Source: Scytonema sp. UIC 10036 (GTDB lineage: Bacteria; Cyanobacteriota; Cyanobacteriia; Cyanobacteriales; Nostocaceae). From it: a stretch of DNA of 56,851 nucleotides. The notes under the pieces were generated by a model, which was given only the letters and a program-made list of their open reading frames with translations, had not been told where the DNA came from and did no database searches. Below are positions 33,320 through 42,371 of this stretch, one piece after another (the stretch's first letter is position 1; each line of letters starts with the position of its first letter). A program made the translations under genes and the position numbers. Location: positions 1 through 56,851 of the forward strand of contig NZ_WJFC01000076.1 of assembly GCF_009725235.1 (NCBI RefSeq). The letters run 5' to 3'.

Positions 33320-35335
33320 ATGAATACGATACAAGTCTCCTCGTTTGATGTATTTGACACAGTTTTGACGCGAACTGTTGGAGCACCGAAAGCAATATTT
33401 TTTCTGCTAGGTAAGCAACTTGCAAGTCAATTTCTAATTAACTGTACGCCAGAAGCTTTCGCTTATGCTAGGATCTCAGCCGAACAGCGAGCCTACGGAA
33501 ATGTTGGTGAAAGATGTTCGCTCTATCAAATTTATATAGAACTTGCAGCTGCGTTGCGGCTTAGCGATGAGCAGCGGGAAAAAATCATGCACCTAGAATG
33601 TGTTTTGGAATCTCAACTCATTCGCCCTGTTCCCATCGCACGAGATTTAATACAAGCAGCTCGCGCCCAAGGAAAGCGTGTGGTTTTCGTGTCTGATATG
33701 TATTTGCCAGCTGAGTTCATTAAAGAACAGTTAGTGCGCCATTCGTTTTGGGTAGAGGGTGACGAATTGTATGTATCTTATGAGTATGGAAAGTCTAAGG
33801 CAACAGGTCAACTTTTCCAAGAATTAATAAGTCGCCACGGCATTTTACCCGCACAGGTATCTCATTGCGGTAATGATTTGCGTATTGATGTCCAAGGAGC
33901 AAAAAAGGTTGGGTTGAAAGCTCAACATTTTGACGAAGGTAACCTCAATCGATATGAAAAAATACTTGAGTCTTACTCTTGGGCTACAGAAGGTTTATCT
34001 TCTGCTTTTGCCGGAGCTTCAAGACTAGCACGCTTACAAATTCCAGTATCGTCTTCAAAAGAGGCGGCTCTGCGTGATGTCGCTGCTGGTGTAATTGCAC
34101 CTACATTGGTAGGCTTTGTTCTCTGGGTGCTTTATCAAGCTCGAAGGATGGGCTTAAAACGGCTCTACTTTGTCTCGCGGGACGGTCAAATTTTACTGGA
34201 AATAGCGCGTAGATTAATTGATAAGCTCAACCTTTCTTGCGAGCTTCGCTATATTTACGGTAGCAGAGTCGCATGGAATATGCCAGCCGTTGCCAGTTTA
34301 GATCGAGAGCAAGCATTCCAAATGTTGAAAAGATCCAGCTGGATTTTGGATGGAACTAGTGATGTCTCTATTCGAGACTTTTTCGCTCGGGTTTCTATTG
34401 CTCCTGAAGAAATTAGTGAAATTTTGGCTGCTGTTGGATTTCAAGCAAAAGATTGGTCGCGAATTTTAAATCCACTGGAACAGCAAGCATTGCACCCAGT
34501 ACTGGAAAATAGCAAGGTCATTGAACTTATTTTTCAAAAAGCACATCAGAAACGAGAGGTTCTGATGAAGTATCTGGAGCAAGAAGAACTGTTGGACTCA
34601 AGTGCTAAGGGATTAGTTGATGTCGGCTGGTTTGGTAGTTCTTATGATTCCCTACGTGCGCTGGTAAATGCTAACGGTGCTACACTTGATGTGGGTCTAT
34701 TTTTTGGACTTAGAGGTAATTCCCAAGACGATCGAGATGAGTCAAAGATTGGCTATTTCTTCGACCAAAGAAAACACATCGGCTTGAGTTCAGCTTTGCC
34801 TAATTTTGGTATTGTTCCTTTGGAAATGTTTTGTTCTGCAGATCACGGTACTGTAGTTAGTTTTACAGACGAAGGCGAACAAGTTAGACCTGTTTTCAAA
34901 GAAGAACGCAACCAAAGCATCGTTGACTGGGGTTTACCACTTGTCAGGAAGGCAGTTTATTGTTTTACGGAGAACTTGTTGCTCGATCCCAGCTTAATTA
35001 ATCCATGGGCAGATGTGCGTGAGGCTTCTGCAAACGTACTTCAGTCGTTTTGGTTAAACCCTTCTCATATAGAGGCGCAGGCTTGGGGTGATTTTCCTTG
35101 GGAGAAAGGTCATAGCGATCGCACTGATTCTCTTGCTCAACCCTATAATTGGGCAGATGTTGTTAAATCTTTCTTAATTGTCAGACTAGTTGATAATGCA
35201 GGAGTATGGTTCGAGGGATCGGTAGCTCGAAGTCCTTCATCAATCCCCAGTGTTATACAACGTTTTCTTCGCTATCGTAGCTTGTTAGCTAGGCTCAAGT
35301 CAAAGTTCCTCACAAAAACGACTGTCAAAAACTAA
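33320..35335 (+). CDS. HAD-superfamily protein (COG5610-like) in glycan cluster
   Basis: 671 residues. The first ~215 are a HAD phosphatase: SFDVFDTVLTR (nucleophile Asp9 and Asp13), VFVSDMYLP with the motif-II Ser, Lys in YGKSKATG, and the acidic motif SHCGNDLRIDV. The next ~450 residues are a region typical of large polysaccharide-cluster HAD proteins (RRMGLKRLYFVSRDGQILL, GLVDVGWFGSS). Such proteins sit beside capsule and O-antigen glycosyltransferases; the substrate is probably a sugar phosphate, but this is unproven. It is 66 bases upstream of a GT4 gene. Confidence 0.82.
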   Translation: MNTIQVSSFDVFDTVLTRTVGAPKAIFFLLGKQLASQFLINCTPEAFAYARISAEQRAYGNVGERCSLYQIYIELAAALRLSDEQREKIMHLECVLESQLIRPVPIARDLIQAARAQGKRVVFVSDMYLPAEFIKEQLVRHSFWVEGDELYVSYEYGKSKATGQLFQELISRHGILPAQVSHCGNDLRIDVQGAKKVGLKAQHFDEGNLNRYEKILESYSWATEGLSSAFAGASRLARLQIPVSSSKEAALRDVAAGVIAPTLVGFVLWVLYQARRMGLKRLYFVSRDGQILLEIARRLIDKLNLSCELRYIYGSRVAWNMPAVASLDREQAFQMLKRSSWILDGTSDVSIRDFFARVSIAPEEISEILAAVGFQAKDWSRILNPLEQQALHPVLENSKVIELIFQKAHQKREVLMKYLEQEELLDSSAKGLVDVGWFGSSYDSLRALVNANGATLDVGLFFGLRGNSQDDRDESKIGYFFDQRKHIGLSSALPNFGIVPLEMFCSADHGTVVSFTDEGEQVRPVFKEERNQSIVDWGLPLVRKAVYCFTENLLLDPSLINPWADVREASANVLQSFWLNPSHIEAQAWGDFPWEKGHSDRTDSLAQPYNWADVVKSFLIVRLVDNAGVWFEGSVARSPSSIPSVIQRFLRYRSLLARLKSKFLTKTTVKN

Positions 35336-35401
35336 CTTTTGGATTTACTATCTGTTATGAGTAGATCGAAATATGCCAGTCATGTGAAAAATTGGGGATA
35401 A

Positions 35402-36577
35402 ATGGCTATGGTTAACTTAATAAATAATGATGAGACAATCACAGAGGTTTCAACTGAACCTTGTTTTGAAAAAGGTCTAATTTATCATTGCTCTGGTATT
35501 CCTCGAGGTGAAGGCGGGGGCGTTGAACGGTATTTAGCTTATCTTCTTTCTAAGAAGTTGCCTGATGTTAGCGATCTCGTTCTTAAATCACCCCAAACTA
35601 TTGACCAGAGCCAGGTAAAACTACTGCACATCCATACGGCGGATTTAATATGGGATTTGACTGGAGAATGTGCAACTGTTTTTACAGCTCACAATCATTC
35701 ACTCTACTGTCCTAGTGGAACAAAATATTTAGCAGGACAACGCGTAGTTTGCGATCGCAATCTTTCCTATCTTGGATGTACTTGGGGCAAAATAGTAGAT
35801 GGCTGTGGTAGCCGTAAACCCTTAAGAATGATGAGAGAACTTCAGCTAACTCACAAGGCACTAGATATAGTAAAAGAGCGTAAAGTTCTTATCATTGCCC
35901 CAAGTGATTATATCCGGAATGAACACATCAAAAATGGTATACCACCTCAGCAAGTTGTAACACTCCACAATGCTATTTCTGTTTCAGAAACAGCAACTAC
36001 ACCCCTAAGTGCGGAAGTACATAAAAATCATAGAATCTTATTTGCTGGGCGGATTGTTCCTGATAAAGGGTTGGAATGGCTGCTGAGAAGTCTAGCAGAA
36101 ACGGACGAGCGCATTCATCTTGATATTGCAGGTGATGGCTGGGATCGACCTAGGTTAGAAAGGTTAGCAAACTCCCTCGGTTTAAATAAACGTATCACTT
36201 GGCATGGTTGGTGTGCGAGCTACAAGATAAAGGCTCTGTATGAACAATGTTTTGCAGTCGTCTTCCCCAGTATTTGGCCTGAACCTGCGGGTTTAATTAC
36301 TCTTGAAGCTTATACTCACTATCGACCTGTGATTGCCAGTGCGGTGGGAGGTATTCCAGAATACATCCAACCAGAAGAAACAGGTCTTTTAGTTCCAGGT
36401 AATGATATTCAAAAACTGGCTCAAGCGATTACCGAGCTAGATACAGATTATGAAAAATGCCGTCATATGGGCGAACAAGGTCATGCTTTGTTCATGAAAA
36501 AATTTACCATGGATATTCATATTCAAGGGTTACAAAAACTTTATGAAAAAAGCATATTGGAATTTTACCCCTCCTAA
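35402..36577 (+). CDS. Glycosyltransferase family 4
   Basis: 391 residues. N-terminal acceptor domain with YHCSGIPRGEGGGVERYL and FTAHNHSLYCPSGTKYL; a Cys-rich segment (CDRNLSYLGCTWGKIVDGCG) like that of several GT4 enzymes; C-terminal donor domain with ILFAGRIVPDKGLEWLL, GDGWDRPRLE, HGWC, FPSIWPEPAGLITLEA and the SAVGGIPEYI loop. It probably acts with the HAD protein upstream. GGGGATAA lies just before the first ATG; the ATG at 35408 is an alternative. Confidence 0.92.
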   Translation: MAMVNLINNDETITEVSTEPCFEKGLIYHCSGIPRGEGGGVERYLAYLLSKKLPDVSDLVLKSPQTIDQSQVKLLHIHTADLIWDLTGECATVFTAHNHSLYCPSGTKYLAGQRVVCDRNLSYLGCTWGKIVDGCGSRKPLRMMRELQLTHKALDIVKERKVLIIAPSDYIRNEHIKNGIPPQQVVTLHNAISVSETATTPLSAEVHKNHRILFAGRIVPDKGLEWLLRSLAETDERIHLDIAGDGWDRPRLERLANSLGLNKRITWHGWCASYKIKALYEQCFAVVFPSIWPEPAGLITLEAYTHYRPVIASAVGGIPEYIQPEETGLLVPGNDIQKLAQAITELDTDYEKCRHMGEQGHALFMKKFTMDIHIQGLQKLYEKSILEFYPS

Positions 36578-36630
36578 CCTCCCCTTATAAAGGGGAGGAA
36601 AATAAATTTCCTATTTCCCCCCTTGATAAG

Positions 36631-36766
36631 GCTGCGGTGTACACACAAGTTGGATTACCCCCCTTAATCCCCCCTTATAAAGGGGGGAAACTAGATTTCT
36701 TGTTCCCTCCCCTTTCTAAGGGGAGGGCTAGGGTGGGGTAATTTCGACTTGTGTGTACGCCATAGC
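36631..36766. mobile_element. 136-bp MITE-like element, family 4, copy a
   Basis: Ends gctgcggtgtacacacaagt and acttgtgtgtacgccatagc are inverted repeats matching at 18 of 20 positions. The interior is cccccttataaagggggg-type repeat DNA. It lies immediately before the SDR gene, and a sister copy lies immediately after it. Confidence 0.75.
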
Positions 36767-36846
36767 TCTCTCTTTGTCAGCCCAATGAAAGATGAATGAA
36801 TGCTTCACAAAGCTTTACATGGGAGAGAAAGAGTAAAGGTAAAACT

Positions 36847-37863
36847 ATGCAATTAAAACCTATTCATCAACAAGTCGTTGCTGTAGTCGGTGCTTCTAGT
36901 GGAATTGGACGCGAAACTGCTTTCAAGTTTGCCCAACGGGGTGCAAAGGTGATGGTTGCTGCTCGTAGCGAATCGGGGCTAAAGTCCTTGGTAGAAGAAA
37001 TCCAAAGCTTTGGTGGAGAAGCAGCATACGTTGTGGCTGATGTGAGTGATTTTGAACAAGTCAAAGCGATCGCAGACAAAACTGTTGCACTTTATGGAAG
37101 ACTAGATACATGGGTTCATGCAGCAGCAACAGGTGTACTTGCTCGCTTCGACCAAATTACACCTGAAGAGTTTCAACGCGTTATAGACGTTACCTTAATG
37201 GGACAAGTTCATGGTGCAATGGCAGCACTACCTTATCTCAAGCAAGAAGGACGAGGAGCATTAATTCATATATCCTCAGTAGAAGGAGTCCGCAGTTTGC
37301 CACTGCAAAGCCCCTACTCTGCAGCCAAACATGGAGTTGAAGGTTTCTTAGAATCCCTGCGCGTTGAATTGCAACATGAAAGATTGCCCATCAGCGTGAC
37401 ATCCATAAAACCTGCAGTAATTAACACACCTTACTACAACAAAGTCCGCACCAAACTGGGGGTTAAGCCTACAGGAATACCTCCCTATTACCAACCCAGC
37501 ATTGTTTCCGATGCCATTCTCTACGCAGCAGAACATCCCACTCGCGATTTTATCGCCGGAGATGTTGGCAGAATCTTAGATGTGTTGCAGCGCGTTTCGC
37601 CAGAACTGGTAGATTCGATACTGGCGCTGATTGGTTTTGCAGGACAACGTACTAACGAACCTAAATCAGAAGATGCACCAGATAATCTCTATGCACCTGT
37701 ACCTGAATACGATCGCGTTAAAGGGGACTTTGACCAATTAACGATTCCCACTTTCTTAGATTGGTTAGATATGAATCCACCTCTTAAGTGGGGTGCAGTT
37801 ACCTTTGCTGCATTGGGCGTTGCAGCCTTACTTGGTGGATGGCGTCCTGGAGAGAAAGTGTGA
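36847..37863 (+). CDS. Short-chain dehydrogenase/reductase, membrane-anchored
   Basis: 338 residues from MQLKPIHQQV. Rossmann glycine motif GASSGIG at 15-21, catalytic Ser in IHISSVEG and Tyr/Lys in SPYSAAKHG, so a classical SDR, probably NADP-linked because of the AARSE segment after strand two. A C-terminal extension includes a likely membrane span (GAVTFAALGVAALLGGW). The substrate cannot be named. The start at 36847 (AAAGG 9 bases upstream) is preferred over 36796. The gene is bracketed by two copies of the family-4 element. Confidence 0.92.
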   Translation: MQLKPIHQQVVAVVGASSGIGRETAFKFAQRGAKVMVAARSESGLKSLVEEIQSFGGEAAYVVADVSDFEQVKAIADKTVALYGRLDTWVHAAATGVLARFDQITPEEFQRVIDVTLMGQVHGAMAALPYLKQEGRGALIHISSVEGVRSLPLQSPYSAAKHGVEGFLESLRVELQHERLPISVTSIKPAVINTPYYNKVRTKLGVKPTGIPPYYQPSIVSDAILYAAEHPTRDFIAGDVGRILDVLQRVSPELVDSILALIGFAGQRTNEPKSEDAPDNLYAPVPEYDRVKGDFDQLTIPTFLDWLDMNPPLKWGAVTFAALGVAALLGGWRPGEKV

Positions 37864-37900
37864 GACCATTTTGCAAATTTCCTGTTTCCCCCCTTTCTAA

Positions 37901-38067
37901 GCTACGGTGTACACACAAGTATGAAATAACTAATAGACCGAGGTTTTAGCATTTTTTTACCCCTCCCTAGCCCTCCCCTTGTAAAGGGGAGGGAACTAAT
38001 TTCCAGTTTCCCCCCTTTACAAGGGGGGATTAAGGGGGGTAAAGCCAACTTGTGTGTACACCGTAGC
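37901..38067. mobile_element. 167-bp MITE-like element, family 4, copy b; gap 37864-38260
   Basis: Perfect 20-bp terminal inverted repeats: gctacggtgtacacacaagt (37901-37920) and its exact complement (38048-38067). The interior holds ccctcccctt/aaggggaggg palindromes. The remainder of the 397-bp gap has no gene; it includes a gctcgatcgcgatcgctt HIP1 cluster near 38126. Confidence 0.85.
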
Positions 38068-38260
38068 GTTTATAAGGGGGGATTAAGGGGGGTGATATTA
38101 CCTATTTTGAGGTTGATTTAACAAAAGCTCGATCGCGATCGCTTAAAATGAGATGTTAGAATTTTAGATATTTGCGTTTTTATAACCTTGAAAAATTTAT
38201 TGCAAGCTATATTTATGAGGTTTTCCGCTATAATTAGGAGTTAAGTTTTGGGCATAGATA

Positions 38261-39244
38261 TTGAAGCGCAAACTTTCCTACCTTGATTTTATAGAAACAG
38301 AGCTACAACTACCTACACCAGAAAACACAGAGGATTTAGTCATTGATTTATTTGCTGGTTGTGGTGGGCTTTCTTTGGGATTTGAAGCAGCAGGTTTTAA
38401 AACTATTGGTTATGAAATTTTAGAAGATGCTTGTACGACATACAGGCATAATCTACACAGTTTATGTTATCAAGTTAATCTCACACCTTTATCCGAGCTA
38501 GTTGATAGTGTAGCAGTTATCATAGGCGGGCCTCCCTGCCAGCCTTTTAGTGTAGGTGGGCATCAACTAGGTTTAAAAGATAGTCGTGACGGATTCCCTA
38601 CTTTTATTTCTGCGGTTCAACGCTATCGTCCAAAATTTGCGTTATTTGAAAATGTGCGGGGAATGCTTTTTCGGAATAAAGACTATTTTGAAGAAATCGT
38701 TTTTGCTTTGCAAGAACTTAATTATACTGTTGAATGGAAAATATTAAACGCAGTCGATTATGGTGTGCCTCAAAAAAGAGAACGTCTTTTTTGTGTTGCT
38801 CATAAAGGTGGCTGGAGATGGCCAGAAAAAACTCATATTCATGGTTCACAATATACAGCTGGTGATGCTTTGGAAGAACTAGCCTATTCAGTGCCGCCTA
38901 ACTCAAGATTTCTGACTCACAGTATGGATGAATATATTAAGAAATACGAAATAGCATCTAAATGTATAAAGCCCAGAGATATTCATCTGGATATCCCTAG
39001 TAGAACAGTCACCTGTCGTAATTTATGCGGCGCAACTGGTGATATGTTACGAATACGCTTACCTGATGGACGCCGAAGACGATTGACAGTGCGTGAAGGT
39101 GCTCGTCTTCAAAGTTTTCCAGATTGGTTTGAATTTCAAGGTTCTGAAAACAGTCAATTCAATCAAATTGGAAATGCTGTTCCTCCAATTTTGGCAAAAG
39201 CTTTAGCTCGTTCTGTAAAAGTATATTTGAATGGCAAGGAGTAA
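38261..39244 (+). CDS. DNA (cytosine-5) methyltransferase, orphan
   Basis: 327 residues with the ordered m5C motifs: I (DLFAGCGGLSLGFEAAG, ~29-45), IV (GGPPCQPFS, catalytic Cys93), VI (FENVRG, Glu130), VIII (PQKRERLF), a short target-recognition region (~200-270), IX (REGARLQSFP) and X (QIGNAVPP). It transfers a methyl group from SAM to a cytosine; the target is unknown. No restriction endonuclease is adjacent. It starts at TTG 38261, since an in-frame stop lies just upstream and no ATG is available. One known cyanobacterial m5C enzyme modifies CGATCG, the core of HIP1, which makes that a natural hypothesis. Confidence 0.93.
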   Translation: MKRKLSYLDFIETELQLPTPENTEDLVIDLFAGCGGLSLGFEAAGFKTIGYEILEDACTTYRHNLHSLCYQVNLTPLSELVDSVAVIIGGPPCQPFSVGGHQLGLKDSRDGFPTFISAVQRYRPKFALFENVRGMLFRNKDYFEEIVFALQELNYTVEWKILNAVDYGVPQKRERLFCVAHKGGWRWPEKTHIHGSQYTAGDALEELAYSVPPNSRFLTHSMDEYIKKYEIASKCIKPRDIHLDIPSRTVTCRNLCGATGDMLRIRLPDGRRRRLTVREGARLQSFPDWFEFQGSENSQFNQIGNAVPPILAKALARSVKVYLNGKE

Positions 39245-39364
39245 AAATTAGAACAAATTTGTTGAACAGGTCAATATACAGCAAATTTCAATTTGGTGAG
39301 GTACAAAAATTACCCCCCTCTGTCCCCCCTTGGTAAGGGGGGATGAAAGGGGAAGGCTATATAC

Positions 39365-39519
39365 GAGCATTTCTTTAACGGGTCTGATGTATGAGTGAGT
39401 GCATAACACTGGGATAGCATAGTATGATGCAATGCTTCATTACGCAGTAGGAAATCGCGCACCCGGTGGTTGAAGCTATAAGCATCCTGATGCTGAATGA
39501 GTTCTACAAGATTGCTCAC
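39365..39519 (-). pseudogene. Possible GNAT-acetyltransferase N-terminal remnant
   Basis: About 50 codons (SNLVELIQHQDAYSFNHRV, then DFLLRNEALHHTMLS) resemble the start of GNAT-type proteins. The frame then runs into ccccccttggtaagggggg repeat DNA and stops. The call is weak. The rest of the 329-bp gap 39245-39573 has no gene. Confidence 0.3.
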
Positions 39520-39573
39520 CGTATTTTTCTTAAGAATTAGTGACTAACTTGATACTAAATAATATAGTAGATT

Positions 39574-40653
39574 TCAACTGTGTCCTAACGGTTCCACAAC
39601 GACTGTGTTCTCCTCTTCATCTACTGTTACCTTTGCCAATCCAAATAGCTCGATAATAGAAGCATTGGTCGTTAAGTGATTGCTAACAACAGCCACTCGG
39701 TACTCACTTCTGGTTGATGCTAAAGCAGCTGGCAATAATAACTGATCCCCTAAATGTTCGTCCACTGGTGCGCCCGTTTCATGAAATTTCAGAAATTCCT
39801 CACAAGCTACCTCAGCAACTTTTTCTGCTGGCAAACCAATACGCCCCAAACTGCTAAAGCCTGCCAAACTATTTTCATACTCAGCAGTTAGAAACAAACC
39901 AGCCCCTGGTGCTACACCTTTTGCATGAGTTGGCTGTACTGCTACTTTCAATTGTTCTTCACGCAATATATTTTCAGCACGACTCGCCATCCTTTGGGGA
40001 ATATGGGAGGGGAGCTGCGTCACAACTGCCAAACCCCGTACCTGTTGCAAGTCACCCCGTTTTAATAAGATAATACCATTCAAGTTGCGATCGCATGGCA
40101 GCGCCGCCGTACCCGGCTTATCGCTACTTACAGACAATTCGACTTCTCCACCACCTTGTGGATACCATCCCCAAGCATTAATTTGCATCTCAACTTGCAC
40201 ACCCATGCGACGCAGCATCGGAAGATAGACTTCTTGAATGTAGGTCATTGAAGGGCTGTAATTGACATGAGTTCCGCCCCGCAGTGTCACTTGGGAATTG
40301 CCATTTGCAAGCACCAAAGGTAACAGTATAGTTTGTAACACCATACCAACAGCACCTGCCGAACCACCTTCACGTGCCTCGCTCACGTCAAAAGTATAAT
40401 TTCCTACTTGTACATCACTACTGGGAATAAACTCCAAAGTCATGGAACCCATTGCATCTCCCCGGACTTTGGCACGACAAATCGTTGCTGCAGCACGAAC
40501 CGATGTCAAGTGTTGTGCGGCTAAACCGGGCTTATCCCGTCCAGCACGAATGTTGTTTATCCGGATTGGATGACCGGTAATAGCAGATAAACTGAGAGAA
40601 GTACGGAGTATTTGCCCTCCGCCTTCTCCGTAGGAACCGTCAATGTCAATCAT
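39574..40653 (-). CDS. rtcA: RNA 3'-terminal phosphate cyclase
   Basis: 359 residues, normal RtcA length, with the family start DGSYGEGGGQILRTSLSLS, GLAAQHLTSVRAAA, the EGGSAGAVG region and the C-terminal PVDEHLGDQLLLPAAL that carries the catalytic His which becomes adenylylated. It converts RNA 3'-phosphate to 2',3'-cyclic phosphate using ATP, in RNA repair or tRNA-splicing-type reactions. No rtcB or rtcR is adjacent in the window. It seems monocistronic; upstream DNA is occupied by two MITE-like elements. Confidence 0.95.
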   Translation of the reverse strand: MIDIDGSYGEGGGQILRTSLSLSAITGHPIRINNIRAGRDKPGLAAQHLTSVRAAATICRAKVRGDAMGSMTLEFIPSSDVQVGNYTFDVSEAREGGSAGAVGMVLQTILLPLVLANGNSQVTLRGGTHVNYSPSMTYIQEVYLPMLRRMGVQVEMQINAWGWYPQGGGEVELSVSSDKPGTAALPCDRNLNGIILLKRGDLQQVRGLAVVTQLPSHIPQRMASRAENILREEQLKVAVQPTHAKGVAPGAGLFLTAEYENSLAGFSSLGRIGLPAEKVAEVACEEFLKFHETGAPVDEHLGDQLLLPAALASTRSEYRVAVVSNHLTTNASIIELFGLAKVTVDEEENTVVVEPLGHS

Positions 40654-40799
40654 GGGCGACTTTGGGTTTTCAACCTTAAAGCTTAACTAAGCTTACAATT
40701 TTTAAAATCAAACCAGGGAGATACGCCTTTCACTCTATAAATTACCGATTGTTGTAGCAATAAGCTGGGTATGGCGGCGCTAATATGCGATCGCAACTC

Positions 40800-40949
40800 A
40801 TATCATGTCCGGTTAAACACTTATAATATCCGTAGGTTGGGTTGAGGAACGAAACCCAACATGAATTCTCAGCTTGTGTTGGGTTTCACTTCGTTCTACC
40901 CAACCTACGTTGATAAATTTTATTACAAGTAATCAACCGAACTTGATAT
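40800..40949. mobile_element. 150-bp MITE-like element, family 1, copy b
   Basis: Same length and nearly same sequence as 12545-12694, ending acttgatat against atatcatgtccggtt. It lies in the 465-bp gap 40654-41118 between rtcA and leuD. Confidence 0.8.
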
Positions 40950-40960
40950 CACCGACTCTT

Positions 40961-41098
40961 GTCAAGGTGAACAAAATTTTTAACCAATAACTCCTCTTTC
41001 CTCTGCGTCCTCTGTGCCTCTGCGGTTTAAAAGTAATTTATTTAACCGCAGAGGCACAGAGAGCACAGAGATAAGAGTAGAGATTTTATGACGCGAAC
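40961..41098. mobile_element. Decayed family-3 MITE-like element
   Basis: gtcaaggtgaac at the left and ctctgcgtcctctgtgcctctgc with its complement in the middle match the family-3 elements at 33072 and 49782, but the right terminus has decayed. Confidence 0.55.
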
Positions 41099-41118
41099 TT
41101 GAATTTAAAAGGGTCTTG

Positions 41119-41727
41119 CTAACTTGCAACAGACTCATACCACCTGATGTAAGGCAGTTTTGTGGCAGTTGCCCGAATTTGGTCTTTGTTAGCTACTAAC
41201 TGACCGCAAGCATCCCAACTCCCAGAAAGAAACATGTTTCTGGTACTGTCATTTATCGAAATTGAAGCTGAGAAGTCACCACAGTGAACCTGCAGGCTTT
41301 CCAAATTCACTGAAATGGTGACTTCAGAATTAGCAGCAAGCCTCTCTTGCAGTTCCTTCGCAGTCTCTGTATCAACAGTTACACAGGGAATTCCTATGGC
41401 AACACAATTCCCAAAAAAGATTTCACTAAAGCTTTCACCAACCACTGCTTGAATACCCCATTTGGAAAGCGCTTGTGGTGCGTGTTCCCGTGATGAACCA
41501 CAACCAAAGTTGCGGTTGACTACCAAAATATTGGCTCCTTGGTACTGAGGCTGGTCAAAAGGATGCTGTCCTTTTAATACTGCACGGTCATCGGCAAATA
41601 CGTGTTCTCCCAATCCATTAAAGGTGACGCACCTTAAATATCTGGCGGGAATGATACGATCTGTGTCGATATCATTTCCTACTAAAGGAATTCCCCGTCC
41701 TGAAACAAATTTGACTTCACTAACCAT
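41119..41727 (-). CDS. leuD: 3-isopropylmalate dehydratase small subunit
   Basis: 202 residues, full length. [15 protein letters not shown] and [15 protein letters not shown] are the substrate-recognition motifs of the LeuD/aconitase swivel domain. With LeuC (not in the window) it isomerises 2- to 3-isopropylmalate in leucine synthesis. The only start available, at 41727, abuts a heptamer repeat tract with no Shine-Dalgarno sequence, so the leader is made of repeat DNA. Confidence 0.96.
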   Translation of the reverse strand: MVSEVKFVSGRGIPLVGNDIDTDRIIPARYLRCVTFNGLGEHVFADDRAVLKGQHPFDQPQYQGANILVVNRNFGCGSSREHAPQALSKWGIQAVVGESFSEIFFGNCVAIGIPCVTVDTETAKELQERLAANSEVTISVNLESLQVHCGDFSASISINDSTRNMFLSGSWDACGQLVANKDQIRATATKLPYIRWYESVAS

Positions 41728-41728
41728 A

Positions 41729-41820
41729 AAAGGATTTTGGATTTTGGATTTTGGATTTTGGATTTTGTATTTTGGATTTTGGATTTTGTATTTTGGATTT
41801 TGGATTTTGGATTTTGGATT
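41729..41820. repeat. GGATTTT heptamer repeat tract
   Basis: About twelve GGATTTT/GTATTTT units fill the space immediately upstream of leuD on its minus-strand leader side. Confidence 0.85.
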
Positions 41821-41842
41821 GGGCTAACGGATACTTTTTTGC

Positions 41843-42124
41843 TCACAACGGTTGTTCGTCAGATACGGTGGGATAGTAATCATCCCCATCGTAGGTGTAT
41901 TCCAATAAATCGGTAGGAGTAATAATTCGGTTTTCTTTTCTGCCTCGATACGCCTTAGTCAAGCCATTACACAAGTTGTTGAGCACTCTGCCGCTAATCT
42001 GTTCGATCTCATCTACATTTTTTAGCTTTGAAATGGAAGTGGGATGAACGCCTGAAAGCTCGGCAAGTTCTTTGTTGCTAATTTTTTTCTCTGCCATTAT
42101 CATCCTAAGCCGCCAACGAATCAT
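41843..42124 (-). CDS. XRE-family helix-turn-helix regulator
   Basis: 93 residues. Cro/CI-type HTH: LRMIMAEKKISNKELAELSG then VHPTSISKLKN, followed by a short tail with SGRVLNNLCNGL typical of the YozG-like branch of this family, and an acidic C-terminus. It probably represses itself or a neighbour. It is divergent from the 394-residue gene at 42372, with AT-rich DNA between; the DNA target is not identified. Confidence 0.9.
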   Translation of the reverse strand: MIRWRLRMIMAEKKISNKELAELSGVHPTSISKLKNVDEIEQISGRVLNNLCNGLTKAYRGRKENRIITPTDLLEYTYDGDDYYPTVSDEQPL

Positions 42125-42371
42125 TTTTTGATAGTCTTCCTTTTTTACCTACTCTCATAGTTTCCTCTAAATCGTGATTTATAGTCAGCCTGCTTTTTGA
42201 CTGTCTTATTTACAGTTGGCATAGCCTATAAGAAAATTTTATATATAAGTCTAAAATTAAGTAGCGTATTGGCTATATACTATGAAATAGTAAAAAAGAC
42301 GATCTCTCAGACCTAAGTCCAAGTGCGATCGCCTTTTTCTAATAGCAAATCAAATTCAATTAGTACCTATT

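Noticed and set aside
36578..36598. Rho-independent terminator after the GT4 gene (CCTCCCC/GGGGAGG)
   Set aside because: A stem exists but no T run follows, and the same palindrome occurs many times nearby as a dispersed repeat.
38261..39573. Restriction endonuclease partner of the methyltransferase
   Set aside because: The flanking gaps contain only repeats and a possible acetyltransferase remnant.
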